Shown in pieces: positions 16,367 to 23,262 of a stretch of DNA of 32,335 bases. The stretch lies in contig CALMZO010000118.1 of NCBI GenBank assembly GCA_937870825.1, forward strand, positions 1 to 32,335, in the 5' to 3' direction. Origin of the DNA: an uncultured Chloroflexota bacterium. Its GTDB lineage: Bacteria > Chloroflexota > Anaerolineae > UBA4142 > SHND01. The notes under the pieces were generated by a model. The model was not told the origin of the DNA. It searched no databases and saw only the letters and a program-made list of their open reading frames with translations. Position numbers and translations under genes: made by a program. Every line of letters starts with the position of its first letter. The stretch's first letter is position 1.

Positions 16367-17613
16367 AACGGCTGTTTCACCAACTGCTTTCCATTTCGCG
16401 CACTTTCTTTTTCCTCAATGTGATACATGCTCGCCAGCGCACTTTCGTCATTCGTCGTTCGTCCTCCGTCCTCCGTCGCCTCTGCCCACCGCTTTAACAA
16501 TTCGTCCACGTCTTCCAAATCAATTTGCTTGATGTCCGCGAGCGCTTTGACTTCGTGCGTCACGAGTTTGATTTGCGCGTCCGAGAGTTCGAGACCGAGT
16601 TGTTCGGCGCGGTCTTTGATGGCGTTCCAGCCGGTGAGTTTGTGCGCGATGGAAATGTAACGCGTGAGTCCGAAATCTTGCGGGTCAAGAATTTCGTACG
16701 TTTCGGGTTTGTTCAAAATCGCTTTCGAATGAATGCCCGCCTTGTGCGTGAACGCGGTGACACCCGTGATGTAATTGTTGAACGGAATCGCGACGCCGAC
16801 AATTTCCGCGACGAGTTGGTCCACCTTGCGAAGTTTTTTTAGTTTGTATTTCTTTTTCACCGATGCTTTGTTGTGCGCGTACATTCGCGCGACGAATCCG
16901 CCGAGTGGTGTAATGCCGTTGCGTTCGCCGATGCCCAACACACTCGTATCAATGTGCGTTGCGCCCGCGTCGAGCGCGCTAAAGGAATTGGCAATCGCGC
17001 AGCCCGTGTCATTGTGTCCGTGAAATTCAATGTCCGCGTGCGTGAGACGACGCAGCGAACTAATCAATTCAAACACACGACGCGGGGTTGCCACACCAAC
17101 CGTGTCGGCAATGCCCAAACGATTCACCACGCCCAATTTGTCCACCGCAAGATACACGCGCATCAAATCTTTTTCTTCACTGCGAAATGAATCTTCGGTG
17201 CTGAAACGCAGTTCGATAGTTGGCGCTTGTGAACGAATCCACGTCAACACCTCGCTCGCGAGTTCGATGATTTCGTCAATGCTTTTGCCGTGCGAAAATT
17301 CGCGCAGCATCGAAGACGTGCCAATGACGACATCGAGTCCGCCGACGCCGGTAGCGAGGGCAATCGCCGCGTCGTCTTGATGGCAGCGAATGTGCGTGAG
17401 AATTTTTGCTTTCAAGCCGCGCCGCGCAATTGCTTCACAATCAATGCGGCTCTGCGGCGACGCGAGCGGTGACGTGAGTTCCAAATACTCGACGCCAAAT
17501 TCATCCAACGCCTCTGCGATTTTCAATTTTTGCGCGGGCGTAAAATTCGCGCCGACAAATTGCTCGCCTTCGCGCAAGGTGGATTCGATGATGTTGAATT
17601 TTTCGAGTGACAT
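16363..17613 (-). CDS. Homocitrate synthase
   Basis: A 416-residue DRE-TIM metallolyase that condenses 2-oxoglutarate with acetyl-CoA to homocitrate, the committed step of the alpha-aminoadipate pathway. Motifs: [16 protein letters not shown] (metal Asp/Glu and Arg), [13 protein letters not shown] (the His/Arg pair typical of homocitrate synthase), [26 protein letters not shown] (His198 and His200) and [11 protein letters not shown]. The HIRCH and SEDSFRS-type blocks favour homocitrate over isopropylmalate synthase. There is no LeuA-type regulatory domain; feedback inhibition by lysine would act at the active site, as in T. thermophilus. The C-terminal tail after WAEATEDGG is partly encoded by tandem repeats. 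The ATG at 17611-17613 follows AGGAGT. Confidence 0.94.
   Translation of the reverse strand: MSLEKFNIIESTLREGEQFVGANFTPAQKLKIAEALDEFGVEYLELTSPLASPQSRIDCEAIARRGLKAKILTHIRCHQDDAAIALATGVGGLDVVIGTSSMLREFSHGKSIDEIIELASEVLTWIRSQAPTIELRFSTEDSFRSEEKDLMRVYLAVDKLGVVNRLGIADTVGVATPRRVFELISSLRRLTHADIEFHGHNDTGCAIANSFSALDAGATHIDTSVLGIGERNGITPLGGFVARMYAHNKASVKKKYKLKKLRKVDQLVAEIVGVAIPFNNYITGVTAFTHKAGIHSKAILNKPETYEILDPQDFGLTRYISIAHKLTGWNAIKDRAEQLGLELSDAQIKLVTHEVKALADIKQIDLEDVDELLKRWAEATEDGGRTTNDESALASMYHIEEKESARNGKQLVKQPL
16445..16482. repeat. Heptamer tandem repeats in the 3' part of the homocitrate synthase gene
   Basis: The plus strand has CGTCATT, CGTCGTT, CGTCCTC and CGTCCTC in a row. On the coding strand it reads as GAGGACG/AACGACG-type units encoding [10 protein letters not shown] in the C-terminal tail. 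Same repeat family as at 14532-14600. Confidence 0.8.
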
Positions 17614-17621
17614 GCCAACTC

Positions 17622-18050
17622 CTAATCACTGCGTCCGCGCAGCATTTGCCGCAAAAACACCCAGACGCCGCCCAGTGCGCCAAAGGTAATGAGAACGCCG
17701 ACGACAAACGCATACCCCGCGCGTGACGCTCCCAGCACTTGAAAAGCATCGCTCAATCGTCGCTCTCGATAAGCGAACCAGAGCGCCAAACCACTCGCCG
17801 CCATGAGCGCAATGCCGCTCACCAAAATGCCCAAAGCAATCGCCAAAAACCAAGGGCTTTGTCCCAAGACGATGCGGCGAAAATGTTGTTCCTGAATCGC
17901 TTTGACAAACAACTCGGCGCGGTCCCATTCCCACTCCATCACGCGACACACATCCAACACGACGTCGTCGCGCGCGACGAACGCAGACAATTTAGCGACG
18001 ACATAGTGTTCGAGGTCTTGCTCAGTCGGTAGTTGGTCCTGCGTTGACAT
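17622..18050 (-). CDS. Unknown two-helix membrane protein
   Basis: A 142-residue protein. The first 65 residues are a soluble, mainly helical region ([20 protein letters not shown], then [16 protein letters not shown]). Two transmembrane helices follow (about [20 protein letters not shown] and [20 protein letters not shown]), with a short basic end. The ATG at 18048-18050 lies 29 bases inside lysJ, and the stop is 8 bases before homocitrate synthase, so it is expressed within the operon. I do not recognise the family and propose no function; a link to lysine synthesis rests only on position. Confidence 0.78.
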   Translation of the reverse strand: MSTQDQLPTEQDLEHYVVAKLSAFVARDDVVLDVCRVMEWEWDRAELFVKAIQEQHFRRIVLGQSPWFLAIALGILVSGIALMAASGLALWFAYRERRLSDAFQVLGASRAGYAFVVGVLITFGALGGVWVFLRQMLRGRSD

Positions 18051-19227
18051 TTTCAAATTTCGCCAAAACGTGTTCGATTTCGTCAATTGCGCGGTCCAAA
18101 TCATTTTTTTCAATGACGAGCGGCGGAAGCATCCGCAACACATTCGGACCGGCAGGCAATGCCAACACACCGCGTTCCATCAATGCTTGCAGCATCGGCG
18201 TCACTTTGACTTTTAATTCGACGCCGAGCATCAAGCCCAACCCGCGCGCCTCGCGTATCAACGGCGACTCGATGCGCTTTAAGCGTCCGAGCGCGTACGC
18301 GCCAAGTTCTGCTGCGCGCTGTGGCAAATTTTCTTCCAGCAGTACATCAATCGTCGCGTTTGCCGACGCGCAAATCAACGGATTCCCGCCGAACGTGTTG
18401 CCGTGAATTTGCGGTTCGAGTTTGCGAATGCGTTCGGAAATCAACACCGCGCCCATCGGCAAACCGCCCGCGATGGATTTCGCCACGCTGATGAAATCGG
18501 GTTCGATGTCGTAATGTTCTGCCGCGAACATTTTTCCCGTACGTCCAAAGCCCGTTTGAATTTCATCGAGAATCACCACCGCGCCGCGTTCGTGCGCGAG
18601 CTTGGCAATGCCTTCAACAAATTCGCGCGAGCCGGGACGCACTCCGCCTTCACCTTGCACGAGTTCCAAAATGACGGCGGCGGTATTTTCGTCAATCGTC
18701 TGCGCGGCTTTTTCCAAATTGTCGTACGGAATAAATTTGAAACCGGGAACGAGCGGCGCAAACGGTTCGCGATATTTTGGTTCCCACGTTGCAGAGAGCG
18801 AACCCATCGAGCGTCCGTGAAACCCGCGCATCGTGGAAACAATTTCCGTGCGTCCCGTGTGATAGCGCGCGAATTTCAAAGAACCTTCGTTCGCTTCTGT
18901 TCCCGAATTGGCGAGAAAGACGCGATTGATTTTTGCTTGCGGCGGCGAAATTTGCGCGAGTTTTTCTTCCAACATCGCGCGCTGGTCATTGTAAAAAACT
19001 TCGGTGGCGACGCCGAGCCGCGCGGCTTGTTCGGCAATCGCGTTCACCACTTTCGGGTGCGTGTGTCCGATATTCGCGCTGCCCTGTCCGCCGACACAAT
19101 CAATGTATTCTTTGCCGTCGCTGTCCCACAAACGCGCACCGCGTCCGCGCACAATCGCCGCGGGACGTTTCGTATAAACGCCGCTCGTATATTTCGATTC
19201 GGTTTCGATAATTTGTTGTGTGTTCAT
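18022..19227 (-). CDS. lysJ: [LysW]-aminoadipate semialdehyde aminotransferase
   Basis: A 401-residue class III PLP aminotransferase (ArgD-like) that turns LysW-aminoadipate semialdehyde into LysW-lysine with glutamate as donor. Motifs: IDCVGGQGSANIGHTHPKVV, the phosphate-binding NSGTEANEGSLKFAR, the VVILDEIQTGFGRTGKMFA block, and FISVAKSIAGGLPMGAV with the PLP Lys at about 250. LysJ is chosen over ArgD by context; the enzyme may serve both. The ATG at 19225-19227 begins the family N-terminus. No Shine-Dalgarno sequence precedes it, and the region just upstream carries the plus-strand promoter of RNA copy 1. The RNA unit therefore occupies the lysJ leader and could affect its expression. Confidence 0.93.
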   Translation of the reverse strand: MNTQQIIETESKYTSGVYTKRPAAIVRGRGARLWDSDGKEYIDCVGGQGSANIGHTHPKVVNAIAEQAARLGVATEVFYNDQRAMLEEKLAQISPPQAKINRVFLANSGTEANEGSLKFARYHTGRTEIVSTMRGFHGRSMGSLSATWEPKYREPFAPLVPGFKFIPYDNLEKAAQTIDENTAAVILELVQGEGGVRPGSREFVEGIAKLAHERGAVVILDEIQTGFGRTGKMFAAEHYDIEPDFISVAKSIAGGLPMGAVLISERIRKLEPQIHGNTFGGNPLICASANATIDVLLEENLPQRAAELGAYALGRLKRIESPLIREARGLGLMLGVELKVKVTPMLQALMERGVLALPAGPNVLRMLPPLVIEKNDLDRAIDEIEHVLAKFENVNAGPTTD

Positions 19228-19242
19228 GTGCTTGTCCAACAA

Positions 19243-19251
19243 TGGTATAAT
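19243..19251 (+). promoter_or_regulatory. Extended -10 promoter of structured RNA copy 1
   Basis: TGGTATAAT, an exact TGn-TATAAT extended -10, lies about 8 bases before the conserved RNA start. A poor -35 (TTCATG) is 17 bp upstream of the TATAAT, inside the lysJ start region. Copy 2 has the same arrangement. Confidence 0.65.
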
Positions 19252-19257
19252 GGAATC

Positions 19258-19425
19258 AAGACGGAAGCTCGAAAGGGCATCCGGAAATAAAACGGTCAAA
19301 CCGTTTTACCCGCCCCCACCGACACGGTCGCCCTCTGCTGGCAACCTGTGGCGCGAGCTGCAGGATAACCATATTGGCGGCTTTCCTACATGCAAGAGCG
19401 TAGGATAGGTGGGGGTGTTTTATTT
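19258..19425 (+). ncRNA. DUF3800-associated structured RNA, copy 1
   Basis: A predicted RNA of about 165 nt with four features. (1) Hairpin 19263-19282, GGA-A-GCUC-GAAA-GGGC-A-UCC, with a GNRA loop and a U-G pair. (2) Hairpin AAAACGGT/ACCGTTTT (19289-19307). (3) A closing helix CCCCCACC (19313-19320) / GGTGGGGG (19408-19415). (4) A multibranch interior holding GAC/GTC, an 8-bp stem CCUGUGGC-GCGA-GCUGCAGG with GNRA loop and two wobble pairs, and UCCUAC/GUAGGA. It ends in TTTTATTT, a terminator-like tail. Wobbles and GNRA loops fit only the plus strand. The tail overlaps the stop codon of the convergent DUF3800 gene. Structured RNAs linked to DUF3800 genes have been reported from comparative genomics (as I recall, the 'DUF3800' motif series); membership is not verified. 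Function unknown. Confidence 0.8.
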
Positions 19426-20070
19426 GAGCGGAAATTCCCACAAATCCACAAGTTTTGCATCCACATAATCATCATAGGGCGATTCACCGTGTTTGACGCG
19501 TTCCGCCAAAACCCCCGCAACCATATCCGCGAATTGCAGTCCAGCCTCATTTCTGGAATTGCGCGCAATCAATTTTCGAAACGCGCGCACTCGCTTACGT
19601 TCCTCATACAAACGGGTGAGGTGTCTGCGAATGTGGTTCAAGGTTTTTTCCGTTGTCTCGCCGCCTTCGCCATCCATCACCAAAATAGCATCTTGTAAAT
19701 CGCGCGGTGATGCTCTCGCGACTAGCTCGCCCAAAGCAAACGCGTAAAGTTCTGTATCGAACGCGCCAAAGCTTTCAGGTAGTTTCGTTTTGTCAATGAC
19801 TGCCGCGCGTATTTTTAAATTCAACGCGTGTAGCAACACAAAGAATGCTGCGCGACGTTCCACCGAACGTGTGTCGTGAAACCGAAATTCAAAGACGGAT
19901 GAAACCTTTAGCGCGGTACGTAAGCGTTTTAGCTCTTGCTCCAGTGTCTCCGGTTCTACCGTCTCAACCAAGACAAGCACAAAATGCTGTGACGCGCTGG
20001 AACGGGAGAGACTGCCAGGGTCCCCGCTCTCATCCATAAACGCGTAAACGGTCGGCGCGCGTTTGTTCAT
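19420..20070 (-). CDS. DUF3800 domain protein, intact copy
   Basis: A 216-residue DUF3800 protein. The family start is VYAFMDESGDPG (Asp and Glu), followed by HFVLVLVET, EFRFHDTRSVERRAAFF, IRAAVIDKTKL, AILVMDGEGG (Asp) and GLQFADMVAGVLA (Gln/Asp). The spaced acidic residues suggest an RNase H-like metal site, a proposal for the family and not shown here. The ATG at 20068-20070 begins the conserved N-terminus. No Shine-Dalgarno sequence is seen. The gene is flanked by two copies of a structured RNA on the opposite strand: copy 2 fires from just before its start codon, and copy 1 ends at its stop codon. Lying between lysZ and lysJ, it interrupts an otherwise continuous lysine operon and looks like an inserted unit. 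Confidence 0.9.
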   Translation of the reverse strand: MNKRAPTVYAFMDESGDPGSLSRSSASQHFVLVLVETVEPETLEQELKRLRTALKVSSVFEFRFHDTRSVERRAAFFVLLHALNLKIRAAVIDKTKLPESFGAFDTELYAFALGELVARASPRDLQDAILVMDGEGGETTEKTLNHIRRHLTRLYEERKRVRAFRKLIARNSRNEAGLQFADMVAGVLAERVKHGESPYDDYVDAKLVDLWEFPLK

Positions 20071-20073
20071 GTG

Positions 20074-20082
20074 TGATACAAT
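20074..20082 (+). promoter_or_regulatory. Extended -10 promoter of structured RNA copy 2
   Basis: TGATACAAT is a TGn-TACAAT extended -10, four bases from the start codon of the divergent intact DUF3800 gene and about 8 bases before the RNA start. No -35 is evident. Same layout as copy 1. Confidence 0.6.
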
Positions 20083-20088
20083 AGAATC

Positions 20089-20247
20089 AAGACGGAAGCT
20101 CGAAAGGGCATCCAGAAACGAAACGGCACTAGTCGTTTCCCCCCCTTGCTGACACTGTCGCCCTCTGCTGGTGCGGTGATTTTCACTGTCCCATATTGGC
20201 GGCTTTCCTACACATTGAGGTAGGATAGGCAAGGGGGTCCTTTTTTT
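20089..20247 (+). ncRNA. DUF3800-associated structured RNA, copy 2
   Basis: It has the same architecture as copy 1. The first hairpin (20094-20113) is identical. Helix 2 is GAAACG/CGTTTC, replacing copy 1's sequence. The closing helix is CCCCCTTGC (20141-20149) / GCAAGGGGG (20229-20237), changed on both sides compared with copy 1. The variable interior stem is CGGUGA-UUU-UCACUG, different in sequence but still paired, with a G-U pair that fits the plus strand. Conserved single-strand blocks are GTCGCCCTCTGCTGG, CCATATTGGCGGC and CCTAC/GTAGGATAGG. It ends in seven T that overlap the stop codon of the DUF3800 pseudogene. The paired changes between copies are real covariation and are the best evidence for the fold. 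Confidence 0.8.
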
Positions 20248-20991
20248 ATGGCAGCATTAAAAGAATCGCGAGTTTTTCGGCAATTGCTAAATCATACGGC
20301 GATTCACCCTGTTTGACACCCTCTGCAATTGCGCCCGCTATCATATCTGCGTACTGTAATCCATCTTCACGTTTTGACTCTTTCAGAATAATGGATTTGA
20401 AAATACGCCCACGATGTTGCGCTTCACCGAGCAATGACATTGCCTGACGCAAGCCGCGCAGAAATGGTTCATTGCTGCTCTGCCGTTCACCATCAATCAC
20501 CAAGATTGCATCGTGCAATTCAGACGGAGTGGAACGTTTCACAAGTTCGCCCAGCACATACTCGTAGATTTGTTGTTTGCGCCAACGTTCTGCTTCCTCT
20601 GGCAATTTTGTCTTGTCCAACACTGCTGCGCGTACGCGAATATCTAACGAGCGTAACAACGCAAAAAAGCCCGCGCGCGCCCAAGGCATCTGTGTCTCAT
20701 GATAATGAAATTCGAAATGTCTTGCGAGATTCAATTTTTCGCGCAAACGCTGTAATTCCTCGCGTAGAGTATCAGGTTCTGTCGTTTCAACTATAGATGT
20801 TAAGATTTGCTTTTGGAATTCTCTACTACGAAATTGCCTAAAAGCAGTATATCTTTAGCGGGGGATTCCAATTCATTATCTTAACGTCTATAGAACCAAA
20901 ACAAAATGAGGAGACGCCCCGCGCCGAACGTCTCGCCCGGGGTCCCACTCTCATCCATAAACGCATAAACCGTCGACGCGCGCTTAGCCAA
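20246..20991 (-). pseudogene. DUF3800 gene, inactivated by a frameshift and a MITE
   Basis: A second DUF3800 gene, parallel to the intact copy. The N-terminal part (from a TTG at 20989-20991, overlapping the lysZ stop) reads KRASTVYAFMDESG. It then loses one G in the G-run at about 20944-20946; with that base restored it continues DPGRDVRRGASPHFVLV, matching the intact copy. A 103-bp MITE interrupts the gene at 20791-20893. After the MITE it resumes VETTEPDTLREELQRLREKL and continues to the stop at 20246, with HETQMPWARAGFFALL, AAVLDKTKL, ILVIDGE and GLQYADMIAGAIA. An internal ATG at 20746 leaves a 166-residue open frame lacking the DESG motif, so any product would be incomplete. The downstream RNA copy 2 looks intact. 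Confidence 0.9.
20791..20893. mobile_element. 103-bp MITE in the DUF3800 pseudogene
   Basis: The ends are inverted repeats: CTATAGATGTTAAGAT at the left, and CTATAGACGTTAAGAT as the reverse complement of the right end (15 of 16 match). A weaker inner match (TTGGAAT) extends the repeats to about 31 bp. It is non-coding and AT-rich. Flanking AA on both sides may be a 2-bp target duplication; removing the element plus one copy restores the DUF3800 reading frame at that point. Confidence 0.85.
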
Positions 20992-21787
20992 TGACGGTAC
21001 CTTTTCCCGCCAACGCGTTTTGAATCGGATGCTCTACACGTCCGTCTGCGAACACCACTTGCGCGACACCCAAGTTCAACGCTTCACTCGCGCCCAACAC
21101 TTTTTTCTTCATACGTCCTTCCGCGAAATCTATGGACGCTTCCACTTTATTCTTGTCAATGTGCGTGATGAGCGATGCTTCGTCGGGAAAATTTTTCATC
21201 AAGCCGACAACGTTCGTGAGAATAATCAATTGCTCGACATTCACCGCGCCCGCAATCATCGCCGCCGCGCGGTCGCCGTCCACGTTCATCGCGTCGCCTT
21301 GATACGAAATCGCAAGCGGTGCAATGACGGGCAAATAATTCATGTCGAGCAGTGCGCGCAATAATTCCGCGTTCACTTTTTCCACGCGTCCCGTGTAATC
21401 GTCGCGCAAAATTCTTTGCTTGCCGCCTTCGATAATTCGCACCGCGTCTTTGCGCGTGCCTTCCATCACGCGTCCGCTCACCCCGCTCAAACCAAGCGCG
21501 TTCACGCCGCGTTTTTGCAATGCTTCCACGAGGAACGTGTTGATTTTTCCGACGGCAGCCATCGTATAAATTTCGAGCGTTTGGCGGTCCGTGTAACGCC
21601 ATGAAAATCCTTGCGGTGATGTTACATGTTTCGCGGGATACCCAACTTTTTCGCCGAGCTCGTTCGCTTCGTTCCCCGCGCCGTGAACGAGAATGATTTT
21701 TTGTCCCGCTTTGTAGAGTTCCGCCGCGTCGTCACACACATAATCCATGTTGATGCCGCGCGAGCCGCCGATTTTGATTACTATCAT
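20984..21787 (-). CDS. lysZ: [LysW]-aminoadipate kinase
   Basis: A 267-residue amino acid kinase (ArgB-like) that phosphorylates the side-chain carboxyl of LysW-bound 2-aminoadipate. Motifs: VIKIGGSRG (ATP-binding start), ILVHGAGNEANELGEKVG (substrate loop), the FSWRYTDRQTLEIYTMAAVG block, ALGLSGVSG, PVIAPLAISYQGDAMNVDGD and LIILTNVVGLM. The SWRYTDRQT block, with GGSRG instead of the ArgB GG, is typical of LysZ. The ATG (21785-21787) overlaps the stop of the upstream four-helix-bundle gene (ATGA) and directly follows a repeat array, so it has no Shine-Dalgarno sequence and depends on coupling. Its stop abuts the DUF3800 pseudogene. Confidence 0.94.
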   Translation of the reverse strand: MIVIKIGGSRGINMDYVCDDAAELYKAGQKIILVHGAGNEANELGEKVGYPAKHVTSPQGFSWRYTDRQTLEIYTMAAVGKINTFLVEALQKRGVNALGLSGVSGRVMEGTRKDAVRIIEGGKQRILRDDYTGRVEKVNAELLRALLDMNYLPVIAPLAISYQGDAMNVDGDRAAAMIAGAVNVEQLIILTNVVGLMKNFPDEASLITHIDKNKVEASIDFAEGRMKKKVLGASEALNLGVAQVVFADGRVEHPIQNALAGKGTVIG

Positions 21788-22185
21788 TTTCGATTTTCGA
21801 TTTTCGATTTTCGATTGACCCTGCTCAAATTCTGATTGGCGGTCTTGTGCGAAGCATTGAAAATCGCAGTGAGTTCGTTCGCTTCTTGCAACAGATTGGA
21901 GACGCGGGATTCTGGCATCAAGCTCGCTTCAACAATCAATTCCATCCAATATACCGATTCATCAGACTCTTCCAACGTAATTCCAATTTTGTTGACAAAA
22001 TCGGGGGACGAACGCGCGCGACATGCCGCGCGATAATTTGCGCCCACTGAAGTTCCCGAACGCAAAAGTTGATTGGCAATCACGCGCCCTGTGCGCGTTT
22101 CGGGCAGTGATTCGCACAATTGGATTGTTCGCAATGCAAATTGCTTTGTGCGTTGCTTCATCGCCTCCTCGCTGATGCTCGCCAT
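21784..22185 (-). CDS. Four-helix-bundle protein (23S rRNA intervening-sequence protein type)
   Basis: A 133-residue protein of the four helix bundle/S23 family (TIGR02436 type). Typical blocks are RTIQLCESLPETRTGRVIAN, QLLRSGTSVGANYRAACRAR, FVNKIGITLEESDESVYWME and LLQEANELTAIFNAS. Relatives are encoded in 23S rRNA intervening sequences and occur scattered in bacterial genomes; their biochemical role is unsettled. The start is ATG 22183-22185 with AAGGAGG five bases upstream, the best ribosome site in the operon. The last residues (NRKSKIENRK) are encoded by the AAAATCG repeat array. Inverted copies of that array flank the gene, so it looks like a cassette inserted between lysY and lysZ. Confidence 0.92.
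   Translation of the reverse strand: MASISEEAMKQRTKQFALRTIQLCESLPETRTGRVIANQLLRSGTSVGANYRAACRARSSPDFVNKIGITLEESDESVYWMELIVEASLMPESRVSNLLQEANELTAIFNASHKTANQNLSRVNRKSKIENRK
21787..21817. repeat. Inverted heptamer array, left arm of the four-helix-bundle cassette
   Basis: Four TTTTCGA units in tandem end in TTG. The reverse complement (starting CAATCGAAAATCG) recurs at 22199-22231. The array encodes the last residues of the four-helix-bundle protein and reaches the lysZ start codon. Confidence 0.9.
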
Positions 22186-22198
22186 GTTTTGCCTCCTT

Positions 22199-22231
22199 CA
22201 ATCGAAAATCGAAAATCGAAATTCGAAATTC
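22199..22231. repeat. Inverted heptamer array, right arm of the four-helix-bundle cassette
   Basis: CAATCGAAAATCGAAAATCG is followed by decayed units (AAATTCG, AAATTC). It is the inverted counterpart of 21787-21817. It lies between the lysY stop and the Shine-Dalgarno site of the four-helix-bundle gene. In the mRNA the two arms could pair and loop out the whole gene. Confidence 0.9.
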
Positions 22232-23262
22232 TAAATTGGGTGTAATCCCGAAAACTCCAACGCCGTCCTCTCGTCAAATCCGCACATCACATTCATACTT
22301 TGCACTGCGCTCCCCGCCGCGCCTTTCATCAAATTATCAATCGCGCAAATTGAAACGACGCGTCCGGTTTTTTCATCGAGTTCAAAACCAACGTCCGCGT
22401 AATTCGAACCCGCGAGAATTTTTGGTTCGGGGACGCGATAGACGCCACTTTTGTCTTTGACGATGCGGATGAACGGTTCGTCGCGGAACGCGCTGCGATA
22501 CGCTTTCCACAAATCTTTTTCGGTGATGGGTTTGTTGACGAAAACGTGCGCTGCCGCGAGCGCGCCGCGCACCAAGTCCACCGACGTAATCGTCATGTGA
22601 ACGTTGTTCAATTTTAATTCTTGTTCCACTTCGGCAGTGTGACGGTGACGCGTGGGCGCGTAGGTGCGTATGACAGAGGAACGTTCGGGATGATGCGAAC
22701 CCGCGTTCGGCGAATTGCCGCCTTCGCTCGAACCGACTTTGACATCAACGATGATGGGTTTCGATTCATCAATCAGTCCCGCTTTGACCAGCGGCAATAA
22801 CGCGAGGTTGCTGCACGTCGCATTGCAGCCGACGCCGCTGATGTACGACGCCGTTTTCATTTCTTCGCGATGCAGTTCGGGCGAACCGTACACAAATTTT
22901 TCGAGCCACGCCGCGTCCGCGTGTTCGCCGTACCATTCGTTATATTTTGCCGCGTCGCGCAAACGAAAGTCCGCGCTCAAGTCAATAATTTTCGGCGCGA
23001 GCAACGCATAGTGTTTGATATTTTTTTGCGCCTCGCCGTGCGGCAGCGCGAGAAACAACACATCACACGGCTGCAATTCCGAACGCGCGGTGTATTGCAG
23101 CAACGTTTGCGCGCGCAGATTCGGATGCGTTTGATAAACGTACTCACCCACGCGCGATTCCGATGTGACCTGAAAAATTTCGACGCGCGGATGTTTAAGC
23201 AAAAGGCGCAACAGTTCGCCGCCCGTGTAGCCCGATGCGCCGACGATAGAGACTTGAATCAT
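22231..23262 (-). CDS. lysY: [LysW]-aminoadipyl phosphate reductase
   Basis: A 343-residue NADPH-dependent reductase (ArgC-like) that converts LysW-aminoadipyl-phosphate to the semialdehyde. Motifs: VSIVGASGYTGGELLRLL (NADP-binding), LALPHGEAQ, IIDLSADFRL, SGVGCNATCSNLALLPL with the catalytic Cys146, KVGSSEGGNSPNAGSHHPER and RHRHTAEVEQEL (substrate-binding His). The GSSEGG/HHPER region is characteristic of the LysY/ArgC group in LysW users. The ATG (23260-23262) overlaps the stop of the SnoaL-like gene (ATGA). One LysXYZJ set is seen, so the enzymes might also make arginine on LysW. Confidence 0.94.
   Translation of the reverse strand: MIQVSIVGASGYTGGELLRLLLKHPRVEIFQVTSESRVGEYVYQTHPNLRAQTLLQYTARSELQPCDVLFLALPHGEAQKNIKHYALLAPKIIDLSADFRLRDAAKYNEWYGEHADAAWLEKFVYGSPELHREEMKTASYISGVGCNATCSNLALLPLVKAGLIDESKPIIVDVKVGSSEGGNSPNAGSHHPERSSVIRTYAPTRHRHTAEVEQELKLNNVHMTITSVDLVRGALAAAHVFVNKPITEKDLWKAYRSAFRDEPFIRIVKDKSGVYRVPEPKILAGSNYADVGFELDEKTGRVVSICAIDNLMKGAAGSAVQSMNVMCGFDERTALEFSGLHPI

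Noticed and set aside
19228-19299. Upstream extension of lysJ sharing DALSSFRLDSI with a frame upstream of DUF3800
   Set aside because: The shared peptide is only the conserved RNA hairpin read in a coding frame on the wrong strand.
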